From: CALACW01 sp002431305
GTDB taxonomy: Bacteria > Bacillota > Clostridia > Oscillospirales > Acutalibacteraceae
Length of the DNA: 64,000 nucleotides
NCBI GenBank assembly: GCA_937890355.1
Contig: CALACW010000133.1
Span: forward strand, 21,023 to 85,022
Direction: 5' to 3'
A program made the translations under genes and the position numbers. Under the pieces are notes generated by a model. It searched no databases and had not been told where the DNA came from. It was given only the letters and a program-made list of their open reading frames with translations. This document shows positions 10,271-17,532 of this stretch, one piece after another (the stretch's first letter is position 1; each line of letters begins with the position of its first letter).

Positions 10271-10948
10271 TCACAATTCGATTTTTATTCCGTTTACCGT
10301 TTCCTTCGGTTTGCCCTGTCCGGCGCGGGGTTCCATTATATTCATCGACGACAGATATCTGTACACATCCTCGTTTTTAACCCCGGTCTGATTCATGAGG
10401 ACGGCTATGTGATAAGCTATTTCCGAAATATCGTGCGATATTTCGTCTTTACCCTCATTTTTAACGTCCAATGCGAGCTCAAAACACAGTTCGTTGAGTT
10501 TCTTGAGTGTTTTATCCGAACCCTTTCTTAATAAATATGTCGTATAAGACCCTTCGGGCATTTTTTCACGGCGGTTTTTTATATTTTCCGAAAGCGCGTC
10601 GAAACTGAAATAATTAAGCTCGTCGCTTCTCCATATTCTCTCGGTAAAACAAGAATCCGTTCCCTTATAGCATGCGGGGCCGTCTTTTTTTACAATAACC
10701 GTCAGCGATTCGTAATCGCAGTCCGCTATTATTTCAACAATATGCTGATAATTTTTGCTGTGCTCGCCTTTAATCCAAATTCTCTGTCTTGACCTGCTCC
10801 AAAGACAGACAAGTCCCTTTTGCATTGATATTTTGAGACTTTCCCTTGTCATATAAGACATGCTCAGAACTTTTTTACTCACTGCGTCCACAATAACTGC
10901 TGGAATCAGTCCTATTGAGTTAAATTTAAGTTTATCAATGTCAATCAT
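10271..10948 (-). CDS. hisIE: HisIE: phosphoribosyl-AMP cyclohydrolase / phosphoribosyl-ATP pyrophosphohydrolase
   Basis: A 225-aa protein with two histidine-pathway domains. The HisI part (about 1-105) shows WSRSRQ (50-55), the metal site DCD at 76-78 and the Cys pair C93/C100 in the GPAC...SCF block. Two usual residues differ: Y94 where the family normally has His, and E80 in place of the third Asp. The HisE part (about 134-200) keeps ELxxE (153-157) and the AYH motif, but the usual EExxE...ExxD metal-binding pattern reads ELxxE...DxxE. It would catalyse steps 2 and 3 of histidine synthesis. No other his gene is nearby and a terminator follows directly, so it is an orphan. The family is clear; full activity of the HisE half is uncertain. 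Confidence 0.85.
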   Translation of the reverse strand: MIDIDKLKFNSIGLIPAVIVDAVSKKVLSMSYMTRESLKISMQKGLVCLWSRSRQRIWIKGEHSKNYQHIVEIIADCDYESLTVIVKKDGPACYKGTDSCFTERIWRSDELNYFSFDALSENIKNRREKMPEGSYTTYLLRKGSDKTLKKLNELCFELALDVKNEGKDEISHDISEIAYHIAVLMNQTGVKNEDVYRYLSSMNIMEPRAGQGKPKETVNGIKIEL

Positions 10949-10981
10949 TTTTGTTTCTCCCGAATTATTTGTTTATCGGTT

Positions 10982-11012
10982 ATATTATTACATTTTTTTT
11001 TGTTTGTTTCAA
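10982..11012 (-). promoter_or_regulatory. Probable hisIE promoter
   Basis: On the minus strand TTGAAA (11012-11007) is followed by overlapping -10 candidates: TAATAA with a 16-bp spacer and TAATAT with 19 bp. The choice between them is not clear. A GGGAG ribosome site precedes the ATG. Confidence 0.4.
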
Positions 11013-11023
11013 TACTTTTAACA

Positions 11024-11067
11024 AAAAAAGAAAACGGCGAAGAATTTAAATTAACAATTCTCCGCCG
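11024..11067 (-). terminator. Terminator after acyl-CoA ligase 1
   Basis: Two 12-nt arms (11035-11046 and 11056-11067), with one mismatch, form a GC-rich stem. The complement of the A-rich tract beyond it gives a T-run in the minus direction. Confidence 0.75.
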
Positions 11068-11077
11068 AAATCAAACA

Positions 11078-12751
11078 TCAGTTAGGTACTTTGTCGCTCA
11101 TCTTCATAAAGTCGAGCTTTTCTATTTTCGTTCTGGGAAGCGCGTCCATAAATTCTATCTTTCTCGGAACAGAGAAATGGTCGAGATTTGTTTCACAGAA
11201 ATTAAGAATATCTTTTTTCGCCTTTTCCTTATCAATTGAACTGTCCTTAAGTGATACGCAGAGCTTTACGCACGGTTTTTTATCGTTGTCATACCCCTGA
11301 ACCGCGCATGCCTCTTTGATAAAATCAAGAGTCATTATTTTTTGCTCCATCGTATAGGGGTAGATATTATATCCGGAAATAATGATAATTCTCTTCTTGC
11401 GTCCCGTAAAGTATGCAAAACCGTCCTCGTCGACATATCCCATATCGCCCGTGTTAACCCAGTCAACGCCGTTTTCGTCCTTTACGATTCCGCTATCCTT
11501 GACGACTCCGTCGGGGAGATAACCGTTCATCATGGTATCTCCGCTCAAAGAAAGCTCACCGACCTCACCTGCGGGAAGAATTTTACCGTCCGCGTCAAGA
11601 ACTCTGATTTTAACGCCCTCTAACGGCATACCGATAGAGTCGGGTTTATAGTGATCCGCACTGCACGTCGTACATATTGCGCACATCTCGGTAAGCCCCC
11701 AGCCTCTGAAAAGTTTCGCCTTGCTCGAATTGGCTTTCAAAACAGACGTAAATTCGTCAACAAAGCTCTCGCTTAAAATATCGCCTCCGCTGAAAAGAAG
11801 ATTGAGATTCTTAAGTCCGGGATTTACGAAGTTATCGGCATTATACATCTTCTGAAACATATTAGGAACGCCGAGAATCTCCTGTACATGATACTTTTTA
11901 ATATAATTATTAACCTTAACTGCGTCAAACTTTGGAACAAGAATAGCAGAATAAGCGTTGCACAGTGCGTAATGCATTGCGCCTCCGAGCCCGAATGCAT
12001 GGAAACACGGCAGCGCGCAGATATTATATGCGTCGCCGTAGTTATGGTCTCTGTCAAGAAGATACAGCTTGTACGCAAGCGAGTTAAGAGAAAATGACGA
12101 ATGTTTAATCGTCTTGCTCTTTCCTGTGGTTCCGCCGCCGTGCAGGTAAATAAGCGTTTCCTTTCCGGGATTTGAAACGGTTTTGACAGCCGGGTATTTT
12201 TTCTTCATTATATCCCTGTATCTGAATACTGTCGGCATGTCGGGTACATTCGAATTTTTATTATCGTCGAGTTTAACGAGCAGTTTCATAATTCCAGACG
12301 CATAATCGGATGTCGAACACACTATAGTGTGAGTTTTACTTACAATCGAGGTAAATGAAGCTATCGCTCTGTCGAGGATAAACAACGCCTTCGAACCGGT
12401 AAGCTCGAGCATTTCATTTAATGCGTCCGTAGGCGTCAGAGGATGAACAAAGTTCGCAATTATTCCGAGCTTATTAAGCGCATAAAACGCGATAAACGCA
12501 TGTGCCGACGTCGGCAGAAAAACAGTAATAACGTCACCGCGCTTAAAACCGCACTCGGTAAGATATCCTGCAAGGTTCTCTATGTCCTCAAACAATTTTT
12601 TCATACTCGTCTTACAGTCCTGATTGACAAAAGCCGTATAATCACCGTGGTCTTTTGCTATTTTTGCATAACAGTTCTGTAAATACTCGTAGCATGATTC
12701 ATCCTTCGGTTCTGTTAAATAACGTTCTTTGGAACCTGTATATTCAGCCAT
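11078..12751 (-). CDS. AMP-dependent acyl-CoA synthetase (ligase 1)
   Basis: A 557-aa class I adenylate-forming enzyme that joins a carboxylic acid to CoA through an acyl-adenylate. The phosphate-binding loop reads GGGTTGKSKT, an unusual Gly-rich form shared with the second ligase at 28470-30119. Further motifs are GWGLTE, the adenine/ribose-binding NTGDMGY and GRKKRIIIISGYNIYP with the hinge to the C-terminal domain. A C-terminal catalytic lysine is plausible in TKIEKLDFMK. The substrate cannot be read from sequence; a short or branched-chain or aryl acid is a guess. It is divergent from a LytTR-type regulator, with repeats in the shared intergenic region, and ends in its own terminator. The ATG has only a weak ribosome site (GGTGC). 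Confidence 0.88.
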   Translation of the reverse strand: MAEYTGSKERYLTEPKDESCYEYLQNCYAKIAKDHGDYTAFVNQDCKTSMKKLFEDIENLAGYLTECGFKRGDVITVFLPTSAHAFIAFYALNKLGIIANFVHPLTPTDALNEMLELTGSKALFILDRAIASFTSIVSKTHTIVCSTSDYASGIMKLLVKLDDNKNSNVPDMPTVFRYRDIMKKKYPAVKTVSNPGKETLIYLHGGGTTGKSKTIKHSSFSLNSLAYKLYLLDRDHNYGDAYNICALPCFHAFGLGGAMHYALCNAYSAILVPKFDAVKVNNYIKKYHVQEILGVPNMFQKMYNADNFVNPGLKNLNLLFSGGDILSESFVDEFTSVLKANSSKAKLFRGWGLTEMCAICTTCSADHYKPDSIGMPLEGVKIRVLDADGKILPAGEVGELSLSGDTMMNGYLPDGVVKDSGIVKDENGVDWVNTGDMGYVDEDGFAYFTGRKKRIIIISGYNIYPYTMEQKIMTLDFIKEACAVQGYDNDKKPCVKLCVSLKDSSIDKEKAKKDILNFCETNLDHFSVPRKIEFMDALPRTKIEKLDFMKMSDKVPN

Positions 12752-12778
12752 AAATGCACCGTTCTTTCATTTTTTATA

Positions 12779-12808
12779 ATTGTAATATCAGAACACAAAC
12801 TGATTCAA
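12779..12808 (-). promoter_or_regulatory. Probable promoter of acyl-CoA ligase 1
   Basis: The minus strand has TTGAAT (12808-12803), an 18-bp spacer and TACAAT (12784-12779), giving a short leader of about 20 nt. The direct repeats at 12811-12850 lie immediately upstream, where an activator would bind. Confidence 0.55.
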
Positions 12809-12810
12809 TA

Positions 12811-12850
12811 TTAATAAATAATTGACCTGTATATTAAATAATTGACCATA
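12811..12850 (+). repeat. Two tandem 20-bp repeats carrying AATTGACC, candidate operator
   Basis: AAATAATTGACC occurs at 12816-12827 and again at 12836-12847, exactly 20 bp (two helical turns) apart. The second copy contains the -35 box of the regulator gene. LytTR-family proteins are known to bind paired direct repeats about 20-22 bp apart, so an autoregulatory and ligase-controlling site is a reasonable inference. Confidence 0.55.
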
Positions 12851-12870
12851 TAATATGTTTATGATATACT
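12842..12870 (+). promoter_or_regulatory. Promoter of the NTF2-LytTR regulator
   Basis: TTGACC (12842-12847), a 17-bp spacer and TATACT (12865-12870). The -35 box lies inside the second direct repeat, which fits autoregulation. Confidence 0.7.
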
Positions 12871-12888
12871 GATATTGGTGAGTTTATT

Positions 12889-13662
12889 ATGAGAAAACAA
12901 ATAGAAGAACAGTGCATGAGGGCTATAAGTGAATTCTACTGTAACAAAAACTATGATTTTTTTGATATTCTCGAGGACAGGGTTATTTATTTCAGCCCGG
13001 GAAAAGACTGCTTTATTCAAGGAAAAAAAGAACTGTGCGAATATTTTAAAGAGCTTAATAACAATTTAAAATTCGAAACGGGCAACGCGCACGCAAAACT
13101 TATAAATTTAAAACCCGGAGTATTTTTAATCCATACAGATCTCGAACTGAAAATCATACATAAAAACGGAAAAGAAAAAATTATAAATCAAAGAATCGCC
13201 GTTGCATTCAGACAAACAAAAGTTGACGGTATTCTCAGAGATACATGTCCGTATATTCAAGTTTCAAATCTTCTTACCGCAAATGAAGAAAACAAAAATT
13301 CCGGATTTTCATATCCGGATGCGTCATTTGAGTACGAAGCAAAAAAAATGGTTCCGCTTCCCGGAGAAAACGGAACCGTATATTATATAAACAAAAAATC
13401 GGTAAAATACATAGAAAGTCTAAAAGGCGTAAAATGCATGATTCATACTGATTTTGAAACTTTCACGTCAAATATGCTTATCAAAAATGCGCTCTCGCTT
13501 CTAGGCTGCGGATTTATACGCTGTCATTCAGGATACGCCGTAAATAAGGAGCGGATAAAAAGCATCTCGCCGTATAAACTGACGCTGTATTCCGGCGAAG
13601 AAATCCCCGTCCCCGTAAAAAAATATACCGTACTAAAGAAAACGTTATCGGAATCATTATAA
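12889..13662 (+). CDS. One-component regulator: NTF2/SnoaL-like domain plus LytTR DNA-binding domain
   Basis: A 257-aa protein. Residues 1-130 read like an NTF2/SnoaL-type alpha+beta pocket domain, with no phospho-acceptor receiver. Residues 155-257 match a LytTR DNA-binding domain: FIRCHSGYAVN followed by a short spacer and a beta-rich end with GEEIPVPVKKY. It probably senses a small ligand with the pocket and binds the direct repeats upstream of itself. It is divergent from acyl-CoA ligase 1, which makes the ligase its likely target. A GGTGAG ribosome site precedes the ATG. The LytTR call is firm, the NTF2 call moderate, and the ligand unknown. Confidence 0.75.
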   Translation: MRKQIEEQCMRAISEFYCNKNYDFFDILEDRVIYFSPGKDCFIQGKKELCEYFKELNNNLKFETGNAHAKLINLKPGVFLIHTDLELKIIHKNGKEKIINQRIAVAFRQTKVDGILRDTCPYIQVSNLLTANEENKNSGFSYPDASFEYEAKKMVPLPGENGTVYYINKKSVKYIESLKGVKCMIHTDFETFTSNMLIKNALSLLGCGFIRCHSGYAVNKERIKSISPYKLTLYSGEEIPVPVKKYTVLKKTLSESL

Positions 13663-13675
13663 AAAATTGACACTG

Positions 13676-14149
13676 TCACATCAATGACTCGGTTTCCCAT
13701 TTTTCAACGAGTTTTTAAATCGTCCGCGGTATGAAGCCAGTGTTCGCCGTTCTCGATTAAGGTCAGACGGCATTTATTTTCTTTAACAAATTTTTCGACC
13801 GTCTCAAACGGTATTAATTCGTCTTTTTTCGCGTATAAAACAGAAGTATCTTTGCACAGCGCGCGAACCTTATTCTCCCTTGCATAACAGAGATATGTTT
13901 CCAGTTTCCCTCTGCGTATTCGATAACGTATGACAATTCCTCGGTAACAAACCACGGTTCAAACTTTGCTTCATCCGTTCGTCCGCAGTGCTCCGGCAGA
14001 TCAACGGCAAGAGTCTGATAACCGAATTTTTGCGCAATAAAAGAGAACCTCTCGCCCTCTTCTTTATTTCCGCCCTGTCCGTGAATATAAATAAATGATT
14101 TATCGCTTGCCTCGCCGTACAAAACGGCGGGAGTTTTTTCTACGTAAAA
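13676..14149 (-). pseudogene. Decayed alpha/beta-hydrolase gene with internal deletion and frameshifts
   Basis: Two overlapping frames make one broken hydrolase. Frame A (from 14149, without an ATG) reads FYVEKTPAVLYGEAS, then IYIHGQGGNKEEGERF and VDLPEHCGRTD, up to NWKHISV. Frame B resumes with ETYLCYAREN, then VLYAKKDELIPFETV and LIENGEHWLHTADDL, carrying the C-terminal Asp and His of the catalytic triad. The middle, which should hold the nucleophile Ser elbow, is gone. A second frameshift after TADDLK hides the tail LVEKWETESLM, which is readable in the third frame and ends at 13676. The start codon is also lost next to the FNT gene. It cannot make an active enzyme. Confidence 0.8.
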
Positions 14150-14153
14150 TTAA

Positions 14154-14777
14154 TTATTCATTATTTTTTTTCTCTTTATTACTCAGAATAAAACGCATAA
14201 ATATTGAACCGATAGAATTGAAAACGGTAGAAACAAAAACCAGCTTTATGCACATCAGAAAATCATTCATCGAATCTATGTATAAAACTGAGTACGCCAT
14301 GTTTGCAATGCTGTGTTCAAATCCGCACAGTAAAAACACCGTAACGCCGAAAATAATACCGGCGGTTTTTGAAATGTCGCTCTTTGCCGTCCTGTAATTT
14401 TTAACTGCTAAAAACATTATAATCCCGCAGAAAAAAGAGAGAATCGACATTGATAATATCCCGTTGGAAGTTTTTTGAATCATCACGTTTTCAACGGCGT
14501 CTTTGAGCCCGGGTTTTGCAATGCGAACAATCCCCGCCGCAAAAATACATCCTATCAGATTTCCGACCCATGTCAGAGCACACTCCGACATATTTGACTT
14601 ATCGATAAAACCAATTTTACCGGTGTAAAGGTTCATGTTCAGATAACAAATAAAAAACAAGCCTATCGAAAAGAGAACGGAACCGATAACTGCGTTTTCG
14701 CACATTAATTTTACAACAGCTCCGATTGTAATAAGAACTCCGGCGGAAACTGATTTCTTTATGATATAAAAAAACAT
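14154..14777 (-). CDS. Formate/nitrite transporter (FNT) family channel
   Basis: A 207-aa, highly hydrophobic protein with about six membrane segments. FNT hallmarks include TWVGNLIGC (about 69-77) and CGFEHSIANM, the pore motif with the central His. It would move formate, nitrite, hydrosulfide or a similar monovalent anion across the cytoplasmic membrane. It is shorter than the usual roughly 260-280 residues, mainly at the N-terminus and in loops. Formate is a likely substrate for a fermentative anaerobe, but that is inference. It lies directly upstream of the decayed hydrolase gene. Confidence 0.78.
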   Translation of the reverse strand: MFFYIIKKSVSAGVLITIGAVVKLMCENAVIGSVLFSIGLFFICYLNMNLYTGKIGFIDKSNMSECALTWVGNLIGCIFAAGIVRIAKPGLKDAVENVMIQKTSNGILSMSILSFFCGIIMFLAVKNYRTAKSDISKTAGIIFGVTVFLLCGFEHSIANMAYSVLYIDSMNDFLMCIKLVFVSTVFNSIGSIFMRFILSNKEKKNNE

Positions 14778-14849
14778 AAATCGACCTCTTTTTTAATATA
14801 GCACTTATTTATAATATACATAACTAAAAAAAATAAATATCATTTTATT

Positions 14850-14871
14850 TTTGGGTGTAGTTTGGGTGTAG
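14850..14871 (+). repeat. Tandem 11-bp repeats TTTGGGTGTAG
   Basis: TTTGGGTGTAG occurs twice head to tail, followed by a partial third copy (TTTTTGGGTAAC). It sits in a gene-free stretch (14778-15015) next to two tRNA genes. It could be left-over arm-type integrase sites of a lost element, or simple chance. Nothing else was seen in this stretch apart from the tRNA terminator. Confidence 0.4.
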
Positions 14872-14967
14872 TTTTTGGGTAACGAGGAATCATCATATAC
14901 TATTATATGACCTAAGGCAATTTAACGCAAGAATCATTTTCGGTAATATTAACTAAAAATATACAAT

Positions 14968-15010
14968 AAAAAAACCGCCAATTGTTGATAATGAACAACA
15001 AAAAGCGGTT
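14968..15010 (-). terminator. Terminator of the tRNA transcript
   Basis: In the minus direction AAACCGC...GCGGTTT encloses an inner hairpin (TTGTTG/CAACAA) and is followed by a run of T. It lies just beyond the tRNA-Trp 3' end. Confidence 0.7.
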
Positions 15011-15015
15011 TATTT

Positions 15016-15091
15016 TGGCAGGGGCAGAAGGACTTGAACCCTCGGCACGCGGTTTTGGAGACCGCTGCTCTACCAACTGAGCTATACCCCT
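15016..15091 (-). tRNA. tRNA-Trp (CCA)
   Basis: The minus strand folds as a 76-nt cloverleaf: acceptor AGGGGTA/TGCCCCT, D-arm AGCTCAGTTGGTAGAGC, anticodon loop CTCCAAA with anticodon CCA, T-arm with GGTTCAAGTCC, encoded 3' CCA. It is the second gene of a two-tRNA transcript. Confidence 0.93.
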
Positions 15092-15156
15092 ATCTTGCCT
15101 TCGCTTTTGCGAAGACATGTGAAACGCCCGTATGTATACCCCACAACAGTGTTTCA

Positions 15157-15233
15157 TGGTGGACCATCAGGGACTCGAACCCCGGACCGACCGGTTATGA
15201 GCCGGTTGCTCTAACCAACTGAGCTAATGGTCC
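15157..15233 (-). tRNA. tRNA with CAU anticodon, probably tRNA-Ile2
   Basis: A 77-nt cloverleaf with acceptor GGACCAT/ATGGTCC, anticodon loop CTCATAA (anticodon CAT) and encoded CCA. It is not an initiator, because the first acceptor pair is G-C. The acceptor and D-arm (GGACC..TAGCTCAG) resemble the Bacillus tRNA-Ile2 that TilS modifies to read AUA, more than elongator Met as I recall both. Identity as Ile2 is therefore likely but not proven. Confidence 0.85.
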
Positions 15234-15251
15234 GTTTCACAATGCTTGTAT

Positions 15252-15280
15252 ATTATATCGTTTTATGATGTAATTGTCAA
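15252..15280 (-). promoter_or_regulatory. Consensus promoter of the tRNA pair
   Basis: On the minus strand TTGACA (15280-15275), a 17-bp spacer and TATAAT (15257-15252), about 20 bp before the first tRNA. This fits a stable-RNA promoter. Confidence 0.85.
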
Positions 15281-15305
15281 GCATATTTTTTATATTTTTT
15301 ATTAA

Positions 15306-15422
15306 TTAATACATGTTTTTGTCCATGTGTGATTTAACCATAACTCTGATAGCTATGGACAGCACGATAAGAGTAACAGCCGCGCCGATATTTGCCGCGG
15401 TATTTCTCTGATTCTTCCTCAT
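15306..15422 (-). CDS. Small single-pass membrane protein, 38 aa
   Basis: A short reading frame with a basic N-terminus (MRKNQRN) and one hydrophobic segment (IGAAVTLIVLSIAIRVMV), ending in a charged tail. GGAGG at 15430-15434 is 7 nt from the ATG at 15422. An earlier ATG at 15428 overlaps the upstream stop as ATGA but sits too close to the ribosome site. The gene follows the GME-like gene of the radA group and is probably translationally coupled to it. No family is recognised. A clear ribosome site and membrane profile support it as real. Confidence 0.55.
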   Translation of the reverse strand: MRKNQRNTAANIGAAVTLIVLSIAIRVMVKSHMDKNMY

Positions 15423-15424
15423 TT

Positions 15425-16168
15425 TCATTCCTCCGTAATCGGAATTATACTTCCGACATCATATATTTTTTCATCTGAAAGATAAACCCATTGTACATTA
15501 TGCAATGAGCAGAAATTCTCAATTTCGTTTCTGATTAAATCGTCGTATATCCGCCCCGTAAAAGCGAGCAGATTACATCCGAGTTTTCCTGCCGACCCGC
15601 CGATGAATCCGTATTCGAATCCGTCAAGTCTGACAAAGCCTTTGTCAACAAACAAAACGTCAAGTTTTTCCCTGCATTCGTTGTAAATCGAAATATCATC
15701 CGTTATAACCGCGCTTTCACTGACAGGTACAACGGAACACTTCGTATATCCCTGCTTAACGTTTAAAATTTCAAAAGAATTTCTCCTGCAATATTCTAAC
15801 ACATCTTTTCGTACAGTGTCAACATTGCATATCATATATTTTCCTATTATGACGCAGTTAAGCGGACAGTCATACGGATATTCAGCCGAAAGCGAAATAT
15901 CGCTTTTAATCAAATTCATTCCGCAAATCGGCTCAATTCCGGTTAAATAATCCGCCTCTTTCGCTATTGCAGAATTGTTATCCCCGAGAGGGAGAAAAAC
16001 AAGGTCTGCATGCCTCCGAATACGTTTATCCACATTTTCAACCGGTTTTGTATTTATTATTTCAATGCTGTATTTTTTTAATCCGCGTGCCGTCTCATCC
16101 GAAAGTCCGCCTGCGATAAGCGTTTTAACTTTTTTTTCGGGCAGATTCGCGTTTTTTATATAACTCAT
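15425..16168 (-). CDS. Conserved protein, possibly GME/pentein fold (DUF6873-like)
   Basis: A 247-aa soluble protein with no membrane segment. It contains KQGYTKCSVVPV and GFIGGSAGKLG in a repetitive alpha/beta pattern, which recalls the guanidino-group-modifying-enzyme fold family I know as DUF6873; that naming is from memory and tentative. Catalytic residues cannot be fixed by eye. Its start overlaps the radA stop by 4 bp (ATGA), and the small membrane peptide follows, so the three genes are probably co-translated. Function unknown. Confidence 0.55.
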   Translation of the reverse strand: MSYIKNANLPEKKVKTLIAGGLSDETARGLKKYSIEIINTKPVENVDKRIRRHADLVFLPLGDNNSAIAKEADYLTGIEPICGMNLIKSDISLSAEYPYDCPLNCVIIGKYMICNVDTVRKDVLEYCRRNSFEILNVKQGYTKCSVVPVSESAVITDDISIYNECREKLDVLFVDKGFVRLDGFEYGFIGGSAGKLGCNLLAFTGRIYDDLIRNEIENFCSLHNVQWVYLSDEKIYDVGSIIPITEE

Positions 16169-17532
16169 GTAACTATTGCCTCGAACGCTTTTCTTATCGT
16201 TCTGACTCCTACAACCTGCGCCGACTGCTTTATGCTCTCGGGCAGAGATTTATAATTATGATACGGAATAACAATTCTCTTGAATCCCATTCTGACAGCC
16301 TCGCTGACACGCTGTTCGGCAGAACTTACAGAACGAATTTCGCCTGCAAGACCGATTTCGCCGAATGCTATAACATCCTCTCTAACGACCATATCCTTAA
16401 GCGATGAAACAAGCGCCAATGCGACTGATAAATCAGAAGCGGGTTCGTCTATTTTCATTCCGCCCGCGACGTTTATATAACAATCGGTATTGGAAAAGAA
16501 ATAACCGCACCGTTTTTCGAGTACCGCAATTAACATCGACATTCTGTTATAATCGAAGCCCGTAGACATTCTCCTCGGATTTCCGAATCCCGTAGGCGTA
16601 ACAAGTCCCTGAACCTCTGCTAAAATAGGACGGCTGCCCTCCATAACACAAGCGACGCATGTACCCGACGTATTTTTCGGTCTGCCCTCAAGCATCATTT
16701 TTGACGGATTTTCAACTTCCGACAATCCGTTCGTACCCATTATAAAAACGCCGACCTCGTTTGTCGAGCCGAATCTGTTTTTGACAGCCCTTAATATTCT
16801 GCATGTCAGATTCTTATCGCCCTCAAAATATAGAACGGTATCGACAATATGCTCCATAACCTTAGGACCCGCGATATTTCCATCCTTATTGACATGTCCG
16901 ACAATGAACATGGGGATATCGAGTCCCTTTGCGGTACGCATAAATAAATTCGTACATTCTCTGACCTGCGTAATACTGCCCGCGGAAGATGTAACCTCGG
17001 AAATGCTCATTGTCTGAATCGAATCTATAATAACGACATCGGGCTTTTCGTTTCTGATAACCTCACACACATACTGCGCGTCGGTGTCGCACAGCACAAA
17101 AAGATTGTCTCCGTTAACCTTAAGCCTGTCCGCTCTTAACTTAATCTGTCCGGACGATTCCTCGCCCGAGACATAGAGAACTTTTTTAGTTTTCGAAAGA
17201 TTATAACATGACTGCAAAAGAATCGTGGACTTACCTATACCGGGGTCTCCGCCTATCAGCACGAGCGAGCCTTTAACAAGTCCCCCGCCCAGTACTCTGT
17301 TGAATTCTTTAATTCCGGTATCGTACCGTATTTCATCAGAACCCGTTATCTCGTTAAGAGTAACGACATTGGCTCTGCCGACCGGAGAATACGCCTGTTT
17401 CGACGACGAATCGGCTTTAATCTCCTCCTCCATACAGTTCCATTCTCCGCAGTGCGGACACTGACCGTACCATTTCGCACTTTCATATCCGCATTCGGAG
17501 CAAATATAAACCGTTTTATTCTTCTGCGCCAT
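16165..17532 (-). CDS. radA: DNA repair protein RadA (Sms)
   Basis: A 455-aa protein that branches and processes recombination intermediates. It has a zinc finger (C11, C14, C25, C28), a RecA-like ATPase with Walker A GGDPGIGKST (94-103), the RadA-specific KNRFG motif, and a C-terminal Lon-protease-like domain. The start at 17532 (MAQKNK) is chosen because GGAGG lies 7 nt upstream; a TTG five codons earlier overlaps that ribosome site. The start overlaps the end of cwlD and the stop overlaps the next gene, so it is a tightly coupled operon. Confidence 0.95.
   Translation of the reverse strand: MAQKNKTVYICSECGYESAKWYGQCPHCGEWNCMEEEIKADSSSKQAYSPVGRANVVTLNEITGSDEIRYDTGIKEFNRVLGGGLVKGSLVLIGGDPGIGKSTILLQSCYNLSKTKKVLYVSGEESSGQIKLRADRLKVNGDNLFVLCDTDAQYVCEVIRNEKPDVVIIDSIQTMSISEVTSSAGSITQVRECTNLFMRTAKGLDIPMFIVGHVNKDGNIAGPKVMEHIVDTVLYFEGDKNLTCRILRAVKNRFGSTNEVGVFIMGTNGLSEVENPSKMMLEGRPKNTSGTCVACVMEGSRPILAEVQGLVTPTGFGNPRRMSTGFDYNRMSMLIAVLEKRCGYFFSNTDCYINVAGGMKIDEPASDLSVALALVSSLKDMVVREDVIAFGEIGLAGEIRSVSSAEQRVSEAVRMGFKRIVIPYHNYKSLPESIKQSAQVVGVRTIRKAFEAIVT

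Noticed and set aside
10271..10948. Part of a histidine operon
   Set aside because: No other his gene is adjacent and a terminator follows directly.
14912..15157. 81-aa minus-strand frame over the tRNA genes
   Set aside because: Much of its sequence is tRNA-Trp, and its upstream part is the spacer and tRNA flanks.
15034..15222. 62-aa plus-strand frame
   Set aside because: It is the antisense of the two tRNA genes.
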